Origin: Nonomuraea endophytica
GTDB taxonomy: Bacteria > Actinomycetota > Actinomycetes > Streptosporangiales > Streptosporangiaceae
Direction of reading: 5' to 3'
Assembly (NCBI RefSeq): GCF_014203235.1
Contig: NZ_JACHIN010000009.1
Span: forward strand, 1-64,000
Length of the DNA: 64,000 nucleotides
Part shown: positions 49,307-60,486 of the stretch, in pieces
Layout of the letters: each line of letters begins with the position of its first letter
Numbering within the stretch: position 1 is the first letter of the stretch
Position numbers and translations under genes: made by a program
The notes under the pieces: model-generated
What the model was told of the DNA's origin: nothing
What the model saw: only the letters and a program-made list of their open reading frames with translations
The model's database searches: none

Positions 49307-52300
49307 TCACCGCTGCCTCACCGGCGGCTCACCGGTCATCGCGGCGATCACGTCCAGCGGTGAGGCGCGGATGGCCTCGGGGCTGACGCCCGCGAGCGTG
49401 AGCGCCGCCTGCCTGCTCAGCTCCGCGCCCGCCCGGTGCGCGGCCGCGAACTCCCGCTCGCCGAGCGCCGCACGGGCGCGCGCCTCGGCCGCGAGACGAT
49501 CCTCATCACCGGGTACGGCACAGCCGCGCAGCGCCACGGCCGCCCCGAGCAGCTTCGCCGCCTCGGCCGGTTCGGCCAGCCCGGCCAGCGCCTCCACGGC
49601 CCGCGCGCTCTCCGGGACGGCCCCGGTGGTGACGGACACCTCGGCGGCCTGCCGGTAGGCCGCGGCGGCGGCGACCGGATCGCCTTCGGCCTCGGCCATC
49701 CGCCCGAGGCCGACCAGCACCCGCGTATGGTTGCCCGAGCTCTTGATCCATCCGGCGTCGGAGCGGGCCAGCGCCTGCTCGTAGAGCTCGCGGGCCGCGG
49801 GCAGGTCGCCCGCCATCCGCGCCAGGTCGCCCAGGCCGCGCAGGGCGGCTGCCAGGTACGTGGGGATGCCCGAGCGCCTGGCCACCTCGGCCGCCAGCTC
49901 GTAGTCGGCCCGCGCGGCCGCCGGATCGTCGCGCTGGCGCAGGTCGCCCCGGTTGCACAGCAGGTCGGCGTGGTCCTCGTCGGCGCCCAGCAGCTCGGCC
50001 AGCTCCAGCGCCCGGCTGGTGTGGGCCAGCGCCGACACCCTGTCGCCGGTGTTGGCGCCCAGCCAGCCCAGCGAGTCGAGGGCCAGCGCCGAGCCCCAGC
50101 GGTCGCCGAGCTCCTGGAAACCTTCCAGCGCGGCGGTGAGGCCGGCGCGCGCGGCGGAGTACTCGCCGGCCGCCATGTGCGGGAAGGCCCAGATGAACCT
50201 GGCCATCGCCCGCCCCCACGGATCGTCGCCGCGCTCGGCCCGGCGCAGCACGCGCAGGACGACCTCGGGATCGCCGCCGCTCGCCGTCATCAGCGGCCAC
50301 AGGAACGTCAGCAGCGGATGGCGGTGGTCCCGGTCGACGAGTGCGGAGGCCAGCCGCAGGTAGCGAGCCTCGCCCGCGATCAGCGCGCAGAGCGCGTAGC
50401 CGTCGCCGAGCGCGGGGTCCGGTCGCGGGCCGGCCGCCGCCAGCAGCGCCGCGGCCTCGGCCGTCGCGGTGGTGCGGATGCCGCGCATCCACAGATAGTG
50501 GGCCTGCGCGCCGATCAGCCGCATGCCCAGCTCGACCGCTCCCGACTCGACGGCGAAGCGCAGCGCCTCACGCAGGTTGCCGTGTTCGGCGGCCAGCGCG
50601 TCCAGCCAGCCCAGCTGCTCGCCGCGGCGTAGGTGGGGGTCGGCCTCCAAGGCCAGGTCGAGGTAGCAGGCCGCGTGCGCCTGCCGTACGGCGTGGGGGG
50701 TGTCCAGCTTTTCCGCGCAGAAGGCGCGGATCGTGGCGAGCATGCGGTAACGGCCGCCCGAGACCTCCACGAACGACTTGTCGGCGAGCGAGTCGAGCAG
50801 CGCCTCCGCGTCCGGCAGGCCGCTGACCCGGGCGGCGGCCGCGGCGCTCGCCCCGCCGGCGAACACGGTCAGCCGCGCGGCCATCGCCCGCTCGTCGGCG
50901 CTCAGCAGCTCCCAGCTCCACGCGACGACCGCGCGCAGCGTGCGGTGCCTGGCCTCGGCGGTACGGCTGCCGCGCGACAACAGCGGGAACCGCTCGGACT
51001 CCAGGCGTCCGGCCAGCTCGGCGGCCTCGTGAGTGCGCATGCGGGCGGCGGCCAGCTCGATCGCCAGCGGCAGCCCGTCCAGCGCGAGGCAGATCGACTC
51101 CACGGCGGCGTGGGCAGGGAAGTCCGGCCGCACGGCCCGCGCCCGGTCGGTGAACAGCCTGACCGCGTCGGGCAGCGGCAGCGGGCGCACCGGCCACAGG
51201 TGTTCGGCGGTCAGCCCCAGCGGCTCGCGGCTGGTCGCCAGCACGCGCAGGCCGGGGCAGGCGGTGAGCAGCCGCTCGGCGAGCGCGGCGACGTCGTCGA
51301 TGATCTGCTCGCAGTTGTCCAGCACGAGCAGCAGCTCGCGCCCGGACAGCGCCGCGACCAGGCGTGCGGCCGGGTCGGCTGGTTCCCCGCGATCTCCCGG
51401 CGGATGCAGGCCGCTGTCGCGGACGCCGAGCGCGGCCATCATGACCTGCGGCAACTGGCCGCCGTCGCGGATGGCGGCCAGCTCGACCACCTGCCGGTCC
51501 GGCTGCCCGCGCACGACCTCGGTGGCCAGCCTGGTCTTGCCGACCCCGCCGGGCCCGAGCAGCGTCACCAGCCTGGCCTGGGCCAGCAGCGCGCGCACCC
51601 GCGCCGCGTCCTCCTCGCGGCCGACGAAGCTGGTGAGCGCGAGCGCCTCCGGCGGGCCGGGCGGATCTTCCCCGCGCAACAGCTCCCGGTGGATCGCGGA
51701 CAGCTCGGGGGAGGGGTCGGCGCCCAGTTCGTCGGCCAGCAGCCTGCGGGTGCGCTCATAGACCACCAGGGCCTCGGCGGGCCGGCCGGCCGCGTGCAGG
51801 GCGCGCATGAGCTGCGCGCGCGGGCGCTCGCGCAGCGGGTGGCGCTCGACCAGCTCGCCGAGCGCGGCCAGGGCCGCGCGGTGGTCGCCGCGCCGCAGGT
51901 CGGACTCGGCCAGGTCCTCCAGGGCGGCGAGGTGCCGCTCCTCCAGGTGTACGGCCGGCGCCGGCGCCGCCCACCACCCGAGCGCCTCCCGCAGCAGCTC
52001 GGCGGCCCGATCCGGGTCACCGGAGCCGAGCGCCTCGCGGCCCTGCTCGGCCAGGCGGAGGAAGCGGTGCACGTCGACGTCGTCCGGGTCCACGTTCAGC
52101 ACGTATCCGGCGGCCACGCGTTCCACCGCGATGCCGTCGCGGCGCAGCCTGGACACCTGGGACTGCAGGGCGTGGTGCGCGTCCTTCGGGGGGCGCTCGC
52201 CGTACACCTCGTCGATGAGGCGCTCGGCGCCGACCGCGCGGCCGGGACTCAGCAGGAGCGCGGCCAGCAGCGCGCGCCTGGCCGGGCCGCCGAGCGGCAC

Positions 52301-52363
52301 CTCGCCCCCGTCCGCCCGCCAGGCGCGGACCGCCCCGAGCACGCCGAACCGCATGCCAGCCAC
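49307..52363 (-). CDS. AfsR/SARP-family regulator with BTAD, NB-ARC and TPR domains
   Basis: Residues 1-95 form the OmpR-like DNA-binding domain (FGVLGAVRAWRADGGEVPLG, KDAHHALQSQVSRLRRDGI), 97-240 the BTAD helices, and about 255-520 an NB-ARC ATPase with P-loop LLGPGGVGKTRLATEV and Walker B LLLVLDNCEQI. The remaining 450 residues are helical repeats (TPR-like). Such large SARPs are pathway activators or pleiotropic regulators in antibiotic producers. The 1018-residue length is normal for the group. GTG 52363 or ATG 52354 could start. It is divergent from tatD with 16 bases between, so both transcripts probably have very short leaders. Confidence 0.9.
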   Translation of the reverse strand: MAGMRFGVLGAVRAWRADGGEVPLGGPARRALLAALLLSPGRAVGAERLIDEVYGERPPKDAHHALQSQVSRLRRDGIAVERVAAGYVLNVDPDDVDVHRFLRLAEQGREALGSGDPDRAAELLREALGWWAAPAPAVHLEERHLAALEDLAESDLRRGDHRAALAALGELVERHPLRERPRAQLMRALHAAGRPAEALVVYERTRRLLADELGADPSPELSAIHRELLRGEDPPGPPEALALTSFVGREEDAARVRALLAQARLVTLLGPGGVGKTRLATEVVRGQPDRQVVELAAIRDGGQLPQVMMAALGVRDSGLHPPGDRGEPADPAARLVAALSGRELLLVLDNCEQIIDDVAALAERLLTACPGLRVLATSREPLGLTAEHLWPVRPLPLPDAVRLFTDRARAVRPDFPAHAAVESICLALDGLPLAIELAAARMRTHEAAELAGRLESERFPLLSRGSRTAEARHRTLRAVVAWSWELLSADERAMAARLTVFAGGASAAAAARVSGLPDAEALLDSLADKSFVEVSGGRYRMLATIRAFCAEKLDTPHAVRQAHAACYLDLALEADPHLRRGEQLGWLDALAAEHGNLREALRFAVESGAVELGMRLIGAQAHYLWMRGIRTTATAEAAALLAAAGPRPDPALGDGYALCALIAGEARYLRLASALVDRDHRHPLLTFLWPLMTASGGDPEVVLRVLRRAERGDDPWGRAMARFIWAFPHMAAGEYSAARAGLTAALEGFQELGDRWGSALALDSLGWLGANTGDRVSALAHTSRALELAELLGADEDHADLLCNRGDLRQRDDPAAARADYELAAEVARRSGIPTYLAAALRGLGDLARMAGDLPAARELYEQALARSDAGWIKSSGNHTRVLVGLGRMAEAEGDPVAAAAAYRQAAEVSVTTGAVPESARAVEALAGLAEPAEAAKLLGAAVALRGCAVPGDEDRLAAEARARAALGEREFAAAHRAGAELSRQAALTLAGVSPEAIRASPLDVIAAMTGEPPVRQR

Positions 52364-52379
52364 TATAGGGTTGGGTCAC

Positions 52380-53237
52380 GTGAGCAAGAGTCCCGCTGTT
52401 CCCGAGCCCCTGGGCGCCGAGGTCTTCGACAGCCACTGCCACCTCGACATCATGGTCGGCAACCGGCAGGCGTCATCGGGCGACCCGGTGGCGCAGGCCG
52501 CGCAGGCGGCGGCAGCCTCGGTGGAGACGATCCTGGCCGAGGCGCGCTCGGTGGGGGTCACGAGCCTGGTCACGATCGGCTATGACCTGACCTCCTCGCA
52601 GTGGAACGCGCGGGTCGCCGCCGAGCACCAAGGCGTCTACGCGGGTGTGGCGATCCACCCCAACGAGGCCCACGCGTCCACGCCCGAGGTGCTGGCCGAG
52701 ATCGAACGGCTCGCCGGGCGCCCGGAGGTGCGGGCCGTGGGCGAGACCGGCCTCGACTACTACCGCGACTGGGCCTCGAAGGACGACCAGCACGAGAGCT
52801 TCCGCGCGCACATCGAGATCGCCAAGCGCACCGGCAAGGCGCTGGTGATCCACGACCGCGACGCGCACGACGACGTGCTGAAGGTGCTCGCCGAGCAGGG
52901 GGCGCCGGACCTCGTCGTCTTCCACAGCTTCTCCGGCGACGCCGATATGGCCAGAAAGTGCGTCGAAGCCGGATATTTCATGTCATTCTCCGGTCCGGTC
53001 ACCTACAAGAACGCCGGATACCTGCGCGAGGCCGCCGCCCTCGCGCCCGCCGAACTGATGCTGGTCGAGACCGACGCCCCCTACCTCCCGCCGATGCCGC
53101 ACCGCGGCAAGCCCAACGCCCCCTACCTGATCCCGCTCACGCTGCGCTGCCTGGCCGAGGTCAAGGGCGTCCAGCCGGAGGTGCTGTGCGAGGCGATCAC
53201 CGCCAACGGGGCCACCGTCTTCGGCATCTTTTCGTGA
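52380..53237 (+). CDS. tatD: TatD-family metal-dependent hydrolase (DNase)
   Basis: Metal-site motifs are FDSHCHLD, VGETGLDYYRDW, VIHDRDAHDD, VFHSFSGD and VETDAPYLPP. TatD enzymes are magnesium-dependent 3'-5' exonucleases/DNases. It has 285 residues with an insertion of about 25 residues after the first strand (QASSGDPVAQAAQAAAAS), as in other actinobacterial members. tatD-rpfB-rsmA-ispE is a conserved order in actinobacteria. The start is GTG 52380. Confidence 0.92.
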   Translation: MSKSPAVPEPLGAEVFDSHCHLDIMVGNRQASSGDPVAQAAQAAAASVETILAEARSVGVTSLVTIGYDLTSSQWNARVAAEHQGVYAGVAIHPNEAHASTPEVLAEIERLAGRPEVRAVGETGLDYYRDWASKDDQHESFRAHIEIAKRTGKALVIHDRDAHDDVLKVLAEQGAPDLVVFHSFSGDADMARKCVEAGYFMSFSGPVTYKNAGYLREAAALAPAELMLVETDAPYLPPMPHRGKPNAPYLIPLTLRCLAEVKGVQPEVLCEAITANGATVFGIFS

Positions 53238-53302
53238 ACCGGTAGAGGCGGGCGCGCGAGCGCCGCTAGCGTCGGGCGCCCGAGTCTCTCCGGAGGTCGC
53301 CC

Positions 53303-54229
53303 GTGCGTGGCAGAAGGCGCGCCCCGCGCCCGCAGGTCCCATGGCGCTCGCCGTGGACGCCGGTGGTCGGCCTGATCGCGGTCGCGGTCGCGGGCGGACT
53401 GATGGCCGTCGCGAACATGTCCAAGGACATCAAGCTCGTCGTGGACGGCGAGACCGTCGTGATCCGCAGCTTCGCCGGATCGGTGTTCGAGCTGCTGACG
53501 GAGGCCGACGTGGCGGTGGGGCTCGGCGACTACCTGCGGCCGGGCGGGCACGACCAGGTCGTCGACGGCACCACGATCGTGGTACGCCACGCGCGCCCGC
53601 TCCGGCTGACCGTCGACGGGCGCACCAGCAACCGCATGGTGACCGCCACGAACGTCGCCGCCGCGCTCGACGAGCTGGACATCGACCACGCGGGCGGGCG
53701 GCTGTCCGCGCCGCCCGACCGGGTGGTGCCGCTGTCGGGGATGTCGCTGACCATGTACACCTCGCGGCGCGTGCAGGTGATCGCCGGGACGGAGCGCCGG
53801 TGGACCAGGACCACCGCTGGAACGGTCCGGGAGGTGCTGCGGCAGGAGCGGATCAGGACGCCTCGGGGGTACAAGGTCTCGCCGCCGCCGGAGAGCTTTC
53901 CCCGGCAGGGCACCGTGATCAGGGTGACGCCGCCGGGGCCGGTGCTGCCGCCGCGTACCGTCCCGATCGAGGCGGCGGTCGCGAGGCTCAACTGGGCCGG
54001 GCTGGCCCAGTGCGAGTCCCATGGCAACCCCAAGGCGCTCAATCCGGCCGGGCCCTATTACGGCATGTACCAGTTCAGCCTGGCCAGCTGGCAGTCGGTG
54101 GGCGGGGCGGGCACGCCGGTGATGTGGCCGGCCGAGGAGCAGACCTACCGGGCGCAGCTGCTCTACCAGCGGGTGAGCGGCCGGTGGGAGGGCCAGTGGC
54201 CGCACTGCGGGTCCCGCTTGTTCGGCTGA
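53303..54229 (+). CDS. rpfB: Resuscitation-promoting factor, RpfB-like
   Basis: One N-terminal helix (WTPVVGLIAVAVAGGLMAV) anchors or exports the protein; three DUF348-type repeats follow (about 40-220) and then a lysozyme-like Rpf domain (LNWAGLAQCESHGNPKALNP, YYGMYQFSLASWQSVGG) with the catalytic Glu after Cys. Rpf enzymes cleave peptidoglycan glycan strands and help spores or dormant cells resume growth. The G5 domain that RpfB of mycobacteria has between DUF348 and Rpf is missing. GTG 53303 is preceded by GGAGGT. It follows tatD by 65 bases. Confidence 0.92.
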   Translation: MRGRRRAPRPQVPWRSPWTPVVGLIAVAVAGGLMAVANMSKDIKLVVDGETVVIRSFAGSVFELLTEADVAVGLGDYLRPGGHDQVVDGTTIVVRHARPLRLTVDGRTSNRMVTATNVAAALDELDIDHAGGRLSAPPDRVVPLSGMSLTMYTSRRVQVIAGTERRWTRTTAGTVREVLRQERIRTPRGYKVSPPPESFPRQGTVIRVTPPGPVLPPRTVPIEAAVARLNWAGLAQCESHGNPKALNPAGPYYGMYQFSLASWQSVGGAGTPVMWPAEEQTYRAQLLYQRVSGRWEGQWPHCGSRLFG

Positions 54230-54241
54230 GGCGGTCAGCCG
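54223..54241. terminator. Short hairpin between convergent genes
   Basis: CGGCTGA-GGCGG-TCAGCCG forms a 7-bp stem containing the stop codons of rpfB and of the facing FG-GAP gene. No T tract follows, so a terminator role is only a suggestion. Confidence 0.35.
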
Positions 54242-55329
54242 GAGACGGAGTCGCCGAACTGGGTGCTGCCCGCGACCCGATAGGTCTGTATATTTCCGGA
54301 CTTGAGGTCCAAGACGGCCACGGCGCCGCCCGGACTGGCCGTCGGCATGCCGACGGCCAGGCTCGTCTCCGTGAGGGCCACTGACCAGGGCTCCGGCTGC
54401 TGCCAGGGGCGGGCGGCCGCGGGCGGCATCTGCCAGGCGCCGTCGCTCCACACCGCCGCGTAGCCCTTCGGTGAGGCCGTCAGCAAGGTGGGGTTCGCCT
54501 TCCTGATGAGGTGGGGCTTGGGGGTGCCGTCGTCGGCGTAGAGCCTGACCTGGCCGCAGCCGCTGACGACGTAGCCCCGGTGGTAGGCGAGGGTGGCCGC
54601 GTAGTTGCGGCAGCTCTGCGGTGGCTGGAGTCTGGTCGCGCGCTCGCCGATGAGCGTCGCCGTTCTCTTGTACGGCGTGCCTACCAGGACCGCGTCCGGG
54701 CCCAGGGCCAGGGCGGTGCCGAAACGGTCGTACGGTTCGCCGGTGCCGGGGATGCCGGGGGAGTTCTGGGTGATCGAGCGGGTGATCGTGCCCTTGCTCG
54801 CCAGGTGCACGGAACCGGAGGCGGTGACGCCGTCGGCGTCGTCGTACGGGGCGCCGATGGCGATCTGGTCGCCGCGGACGGCCAGGGATTCGCCGAACCC
54901 TGCTCCCGGTCTCGGGGTTGGCGCGACGAGCTTTCTGGGCGGCTTCTTCTGGCCGCCGTACAGGATGTAGGCGGCTCCGGCGGCCTGCTTGCCCCGCACG
55001 TCGGTGTACGGGGCTCCGGCCACCACGTCCGCGCAGCCGTCGCCGTCGACGTCGCCCATGCCCACGGTGGCGCCCAGGCCTCTGGCTTCCTTGTCCGGGG
55101 CGGGGAGCTTGGTCACCTTGCCCGCGCTGATCAGGTACAGGGCGCCCGGGCCGGATCGCCACTGTTCGGTGTCGCCCACCACCAGGTCGTCGCGGCCGTC
55201 GCCGTCCACGTCCCGGGGGCTCGCCTTGGCGCAGTCGGCCGCCGGGCGCCGATCGCCGTCCGGCGAGGTGCAGGCCGTGGCCAGCAGGGACATGGCCGCT
55301 GCCACGGCCAGTGGTCTTGAAGCTATCAA
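54235..55329 (-). CDS. FG-GAP repeat lipoprotein (integrin-alpha-like beta-propeller)
   Basis: The signal peptide ends in a lipobox (LLATACTSPDG), so the protein is anchored by lipid outside the membrane. The rest is FG-GAP repeats with calcium-type loops: DVDGDGRDDLVVGD, DVDGDGCADVVAGAPYTDV, FGESLAVRGDQIAIGAPYDD, DRFGTALALGPDAVLVGTPY. FG-GAP propellers bind ligands or other proteins; their bacterial roles are mostly unknown. The start is TTG 55329 with GAGGAGGG before it. It is the last gene of an operon with a second FG-GAP gene (26-base gap) and a Ser/Thr kinase. Confidence 0.85.
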   Translation of the reverse strand: MIASRPLAVAAAMSLLATACTSPDGDRRPAADCAKASPRDVDGDGRDDLVVGDTEQWRSGPGALYLISAGKVTKLPAPDKEARGLGATVGMGDVDGDGCADVVAGAPYTDVRGKQAAGAAYILYGGQKKPPRKLVAPTPRPGAGFGESLAVRGDQIAIGAPYDDADGVTASGSVHLASKGTITRSITQNSPGIPGTGEPYDRFGTALALGPDAVLVGTPYKRTATLIGERATRLQPPQSCRNYAATLAYHRGYVVSGCGQVRLYADDGTPKPHLIRKANPTLLTASPKGYAAVWSDGAWQMPPAAARPWQQPEPWSVALTETSLAVGMPTASPGGAVAVLDLKSGNIQTYRVAGSTQFGDSVSG

Positions 55330-55355
55330 CGCCCTCCTCTGTGCTGTGCGTTGGT

Positions 55356-56530
55356 TCAGCCCGTGACGCTGGCGCCGAAGTCGGCGCCGGTCTGGGGTTC
55401 CGCGCGCTGGACCTCGTCGGCGTTGCGGCCCAGGACGGCCACCTGGCCCGCGCGGCCCGCGTCGGGCTGGCCCGCCAGCAGGCGGTTGCCGCTGAAGGCC
55501 ACGGCCCGGCCGTCCAGGTTCAGGCGCCGGTCCTGGTCTGAGGACTGGAACGTGGTGAGCAGGACGCCCGCGCCGTAAGGGCTGCCCACCGCCAGCCGGC
55601 CGTCCGGCGAGATCGCCAGAGAGAAGCCGAAGCCCTGCGTGCCTTGGCGGATGGTCCTGGCCGGGCGCAGCGCCGGGGTGTAGAGCTGCACGTAGCCGGG
55701 GCCGGGGGCGCTCGCCGCGAGGCCGACGCCGTCGGTGTAGGCGAGCGCGTAGCCGAACCGGTCACCGGCCTTCTTGGTGGGGGAGTCCCACTTCTGGCCG
55801 CGCAGGGTGGGCGCGGTGGCGTCCGTGATGATGGTGACCTGGCCCGAGTGGATCTTTCCGGTGCCGACCTGGCGGCCCGCCCCGTCATCGTTCTCGTACG
55901 GCACGCCGACGAACAACGCCCGATCCTTGGACAGGGCCACCGAGTAGCCGAACTGGTCGCCGACTTCGCCGTTGCCGGGGACTTCCGACGATTCCTGATT
56001 TATCCGCCTAAGGGGGCTGCTGCCGGACTTGATGTAGACGGAGCCGGTGTCGGCGATCTGGGCCTCGTCCTCGTGGGGCGCGCCTATGGCCAGGAGGTTG
56101 CCGGTGGCGGCCAGGGACCAGCCGAAATGGGCGTCCTGCTGGGGTTGCGGGGCGGTGAGGAGCTGGGGTGGCGTGGCGGCTCCGCCGTACAGGATGTGGA
56201 CCGCGCCCGCGTCGCGCACGCCCTTCACATCCGCGTACGGCGCGCCCACCACCAGGTCGGCGCAGGCGTCCGCGTTGACCTTGGCCAGCTTCACCGACCA
56301 GCCGAACGCGTCGCCGTCGCCCAGGGCCGGCAGGGGCAGGCTGACCACCTTGGTACCCGACAGCAGGTGCACCGCGCCCTTGCCGCCGTTGGCGAAGGGG
56401 TCGCCGACGGCGGCGTCGTCCTGGCCGTCGCCGTCGAAGTCGCTCTGGTTGGCGCAGGCCGTCAGCGTCGCCGCCTGGGCGGGGACGACGGCCGAGGCGG
56501 CGAGGGCGAGCGTGACGATGGTCCGGACGA

Positions 56531-56534
<4 letters not shown>
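55356..56534 (-). CDS. Secreted FG-GAP repeat protein
   Basis: A Sec signal (VRTIVTLALAASAVVPAQA) without lipobox precedes a beta-propeller with at least five FG-GAP blocks: DFDGDGQDDAAVGDPFANGG, FGWSVKLAKVNADACADLVV, FGWSLAATGNLLAIGAPHED, FGYSVALSKDRALFVGVPYE and FGFSLAISPDGRLAVGSPYG. It is a paralogue of the next gene in layout. ATG 56534 overlaps the kinase stop (ATGA), so it is co-translated with the kinase and may be its external partner or ligand sensor; this is inference from coupling. Confidence 0.85.
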
Positions 56535-58249
<1,715 letters not shown>

Positions 58250-58314
58250 GCCATCCTCCCCTGTGGTGCCCCCCGTCCGCTATCTCAGGTTCTTCGGTGC
58301 GGGAGACTAGTTGG

Positions 58315-59157
58315 ATGATGGACCTGCTAGGCCCGATAGAAATACGTAATTTGGCGGAGAAGCTCGATCTTCGGCCGACAAAACGACTCGGGCAGAACTT
58401 CGTGATCGACGGCGGCACCGTCCGCCGCATCGTCCGGGTGGCCGAGGTCGCGCCCGACGACGTCGTGATCGAGGTGGGTCCGGGGCTGGGGTCCTTGACG
58501 CTGGCGCTCCTGGCGGCGGCCAAGCACGTCGTCGCGGTGGAGATCGACCCGGTGCTCGCCGCGCAACTCCCGGAGACGGTGGCGGGCCGCGGCCTGTCCG
58601 AAAAGCTGACCGTCGTGGGCGCCGACGCGCTCCGGATCGGCCCCGGCGACCTGGCCGGGCACGTGCCGACCGCGCTGGTGGCGAACCTCCCCTACAACGT
58701 GGCCGTCCCCGTCGTGCTCCACCTGCTGGAGTCCCTGCCGTCGCTGCGGAAGTCGCTGGTGATGGTCCAGTCCGAGGTGGCCGACCGGCTCGCCGCACCG
58801 CCCGGCTCCAAGGTGTACGGCGTGCCGTCCGTCAAGGCCGCCTGGTACGCCGACGTGCGCAGGGCGGGGCCGGTGGGCCGTACCGTGTTCTGGCCCGTCC
58901 CCAACGTGGACTCCGGCCTCGTCTCCCTGGTCCGCAGAGACCCCCCTTCGACCACGGCCACCCGTGAGCAGGTGTTCGCCGTCATCGACGCCGCCTTCGC
59001 CCAGCGCCGCAAAACCCTCCGCGCCGCCCTGTCAACGTGGGCCGGCAGCCCATCCGCCGCCGAAACCGCCCTGCGCGCGGCGGGTGTCGACCCCTCGGCC
59101 CGAGGCGAACAACTCGACATCACCGCCTTCACCCGCATCGCCGAAAACACCCCCTGA
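58315..59157 (+). CDS. rsmA: 16S rRNA dimethyladenosine transferase RsmA (KsgA)
   Basis: RPTKRLGQNFVIDGGTVRRI, SAM motif IEVGPGLGSLTLALL and VANLPYNVAVPVVLHLLE are diagnostic. It dimethylates A1518 and A1519 of 16S rRNA. ATG 58315 or 58318 starts; GGGAG lies 10 bases ahead. In other actinobacteria this gene directly follows rpfB; here 4 kb with the kinase-FG-GAP operon intervenes. It is followed by a gene-poor repeat region before the NlpC/P60 gene. Confidence 0.93.
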   Translation: MMDLLGPIEIRNLAEKLDLRPTKRLGQNFVIDGGTVRRIVRVAEVAPDDVVIEVGPGLGSLTLALLAAAKHVVAVEIDPVLAAQLPETVAGRGLSEKLTVVGADALRIGPGDLAGHVPTALVANLPYNVAVPVVLHLLESLPSLRKSLVMVQSEVADRLAAPPGSKVYGVPSVKAAWYADVRRAGPVGRTVFWPVPNVDSGLVSLVRRDPPSTTATREQVFAVIDAAFAQRRKTLRAALSTWAGSPSAAETALRAAGVDPSARGEQLDITAFTRIAENTP

Positions 59158-59252
59158 CCTCGCGTCTTCGCTGAGGCACCCGAGCCCGTCGCCGGGCTGC
59201 CCCTTGACCTCGTCGACGCCGCTGAGGCGTTAGGCAGGGGCGGGTTCCGCAT

Positions 59253-59364
59253 AGGCGTGCGCCGGGGCGGGGCTCCGCAGAGGTGTGCGGCGGGGCGCGG
59301 TTTCGCAGAGGAGTACGCCGGGGCCGGGTTTCGCAGAGGCGTGCGGCGGGGGCGGGGTCTCGCC
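59253..59364. repeat. 28-bp tandem repeat (4 copies)
   Basis: Units of exactly 28 bases begin with AGG at 59253, 59281, 59309 and 59337 and end in CTCCGCAG, TTTCGCAG, TTTCGCAG and TCTCGCC-type sequence; a degenerate part-copy precedes them. The period is not a multiple of three, so this is not a coding repeat. From 59158 to 59491 there is no gene. Confidence 0.85.
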
Positions 59365-59491
59365 ACGGCGTTGTCCACAACCACGCGCGCCCCCCTGCGT
59401 CTTCATCCCCAGAACTCCGTTCGCCTCCAAAACCGCCACCCGATCCGCACGATCCTGGGCCTCCCATCCCATCCAGCCCAGGAGAAACACC

Positions 59492-60313
59492 ATGATGTGG
59501 CTCACCCTCGGCGGCGGCTTCCTGGCCACGCTGAGCACGGTCCCCGCTCCGACCGCCGAGTGCCAGGTGGTCATCACCATCCCGGCCGCCTACGCACACC
59601 TGGTCGTCCCGCGGGCACCCGGCCAAGAATCCGTGGCCCTCACCCGGAGTCCCGGCACCCGCGAGGTGAAGCGAGTGATCACCCTCCCCGCAGAGGCCTG
59701 CGCCCGGTTGGAGCACCCAACCACCATCAGCCGAGAAGGCACCCCCACCAAACCCGCACCGACACGCTCCCACCCTCCCCATCCGTGGTGGACCACCCCC
59801 AAGCTTGAATGGATCACCACCGTCAAGCCCACCCCAGACCCGAAGCCCGCCCCCGAACGCCCCGCCAAACCCACCCCCAGCCCGAAAAGAACCCCCAAGC
59901 CCACCAAGGGCGAAGCAGCGGCCACAGCAGCCCTGGCAAGGCTGGGCACCCCGTTCTCCTGGGGCGGAGGCGCCCCATCCGGCCCCACCCGAGGCATAGG
60001 CAGAGGCGCGAACACCATCGGCTTCGACTGCAGCGGCCTCACCCTGTACGCCTGGTCGAAGGCAGGCGTAACCCTGGGCCACTACACCGGCACCCAGTTC
60101 CGCCAGGGCCGCCGGGTGGCGCTGTCCGACCTCCGCAAGGGAGACCTGGTCTTCTTCGGCGGCGGCAACGGCGACCCCACCCACGTGGGCCTCTACCTGG
60201 GCAACGGCATCATGATCCACGCCCCCAAAACCGGCGACGTGGTCAAGAAGACCCAGTTCCTGAAGTCGTCGTACTACCGCTCCACCTACCGAGGCGCCGT
60301 CCGCCCCGGCTAA
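59492..60313 (+). CDS. Secreted NlpC/P60 (C40) peptidoglycan endopeptidase
   Basis: A signal peptide (WLTLGGGFLATLSTVPAPTA) is followed by a beta-rich part, then a Pro/Lys-rich linker (about 105-150) and a C-terminal NlpC/P60 domain. Catalytic Cys is in GFDCSGLTLYAWSKAG and His in DPTHVGLYLGNG, with another His in MIHAPKTG. These enzymes cut D-Glu-to-diamino-acid bonds in peptidoglycan stems. AGGAGA precedes ATG 59492. It joins rpfB and vanY among cell-wall hydrolases of this window. Confidence 0.92.
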   Translation: MMWLTLGGGFLATLSTVPAPTAECQVVITIPAAYAHLVVPRAPGQESVALTRSPGTREVKRVITLPAEACARLEHPTTISREGTPTKPAPTRSHPPHPWWTTPKLEWITTVKPTPDPKPAPERPAKPTPSPKRTPKPTKGEAAATAALARLGTPFSWGGGAPSGPTRGIGRGANTIGFDCSGLTLYAWSKAGVTLGHYTGTQFRQGRRVALSDLRKGDLVFFGGGNGDPTHVGLYLGNGIMIHAPKTGDVVKKTQFLKSSYYRSTYRGAVRPG

Positions 60314-60486
60314 CCCCACAACCGCCACCTGGTACCACGGCCCCCGCCCGGGACCAGGCCCCTCGACCCGGTGCCCACGGCCCTCGCTCACCCAGCCTGG
60401 GCCGTGGCCCCGGCCCTTCCCCACAACCTCGGCGCCAGCCTGTCCCCTTTCCCGCGACCCGCCCCTCACCCGCCCGACTCGGCCGG

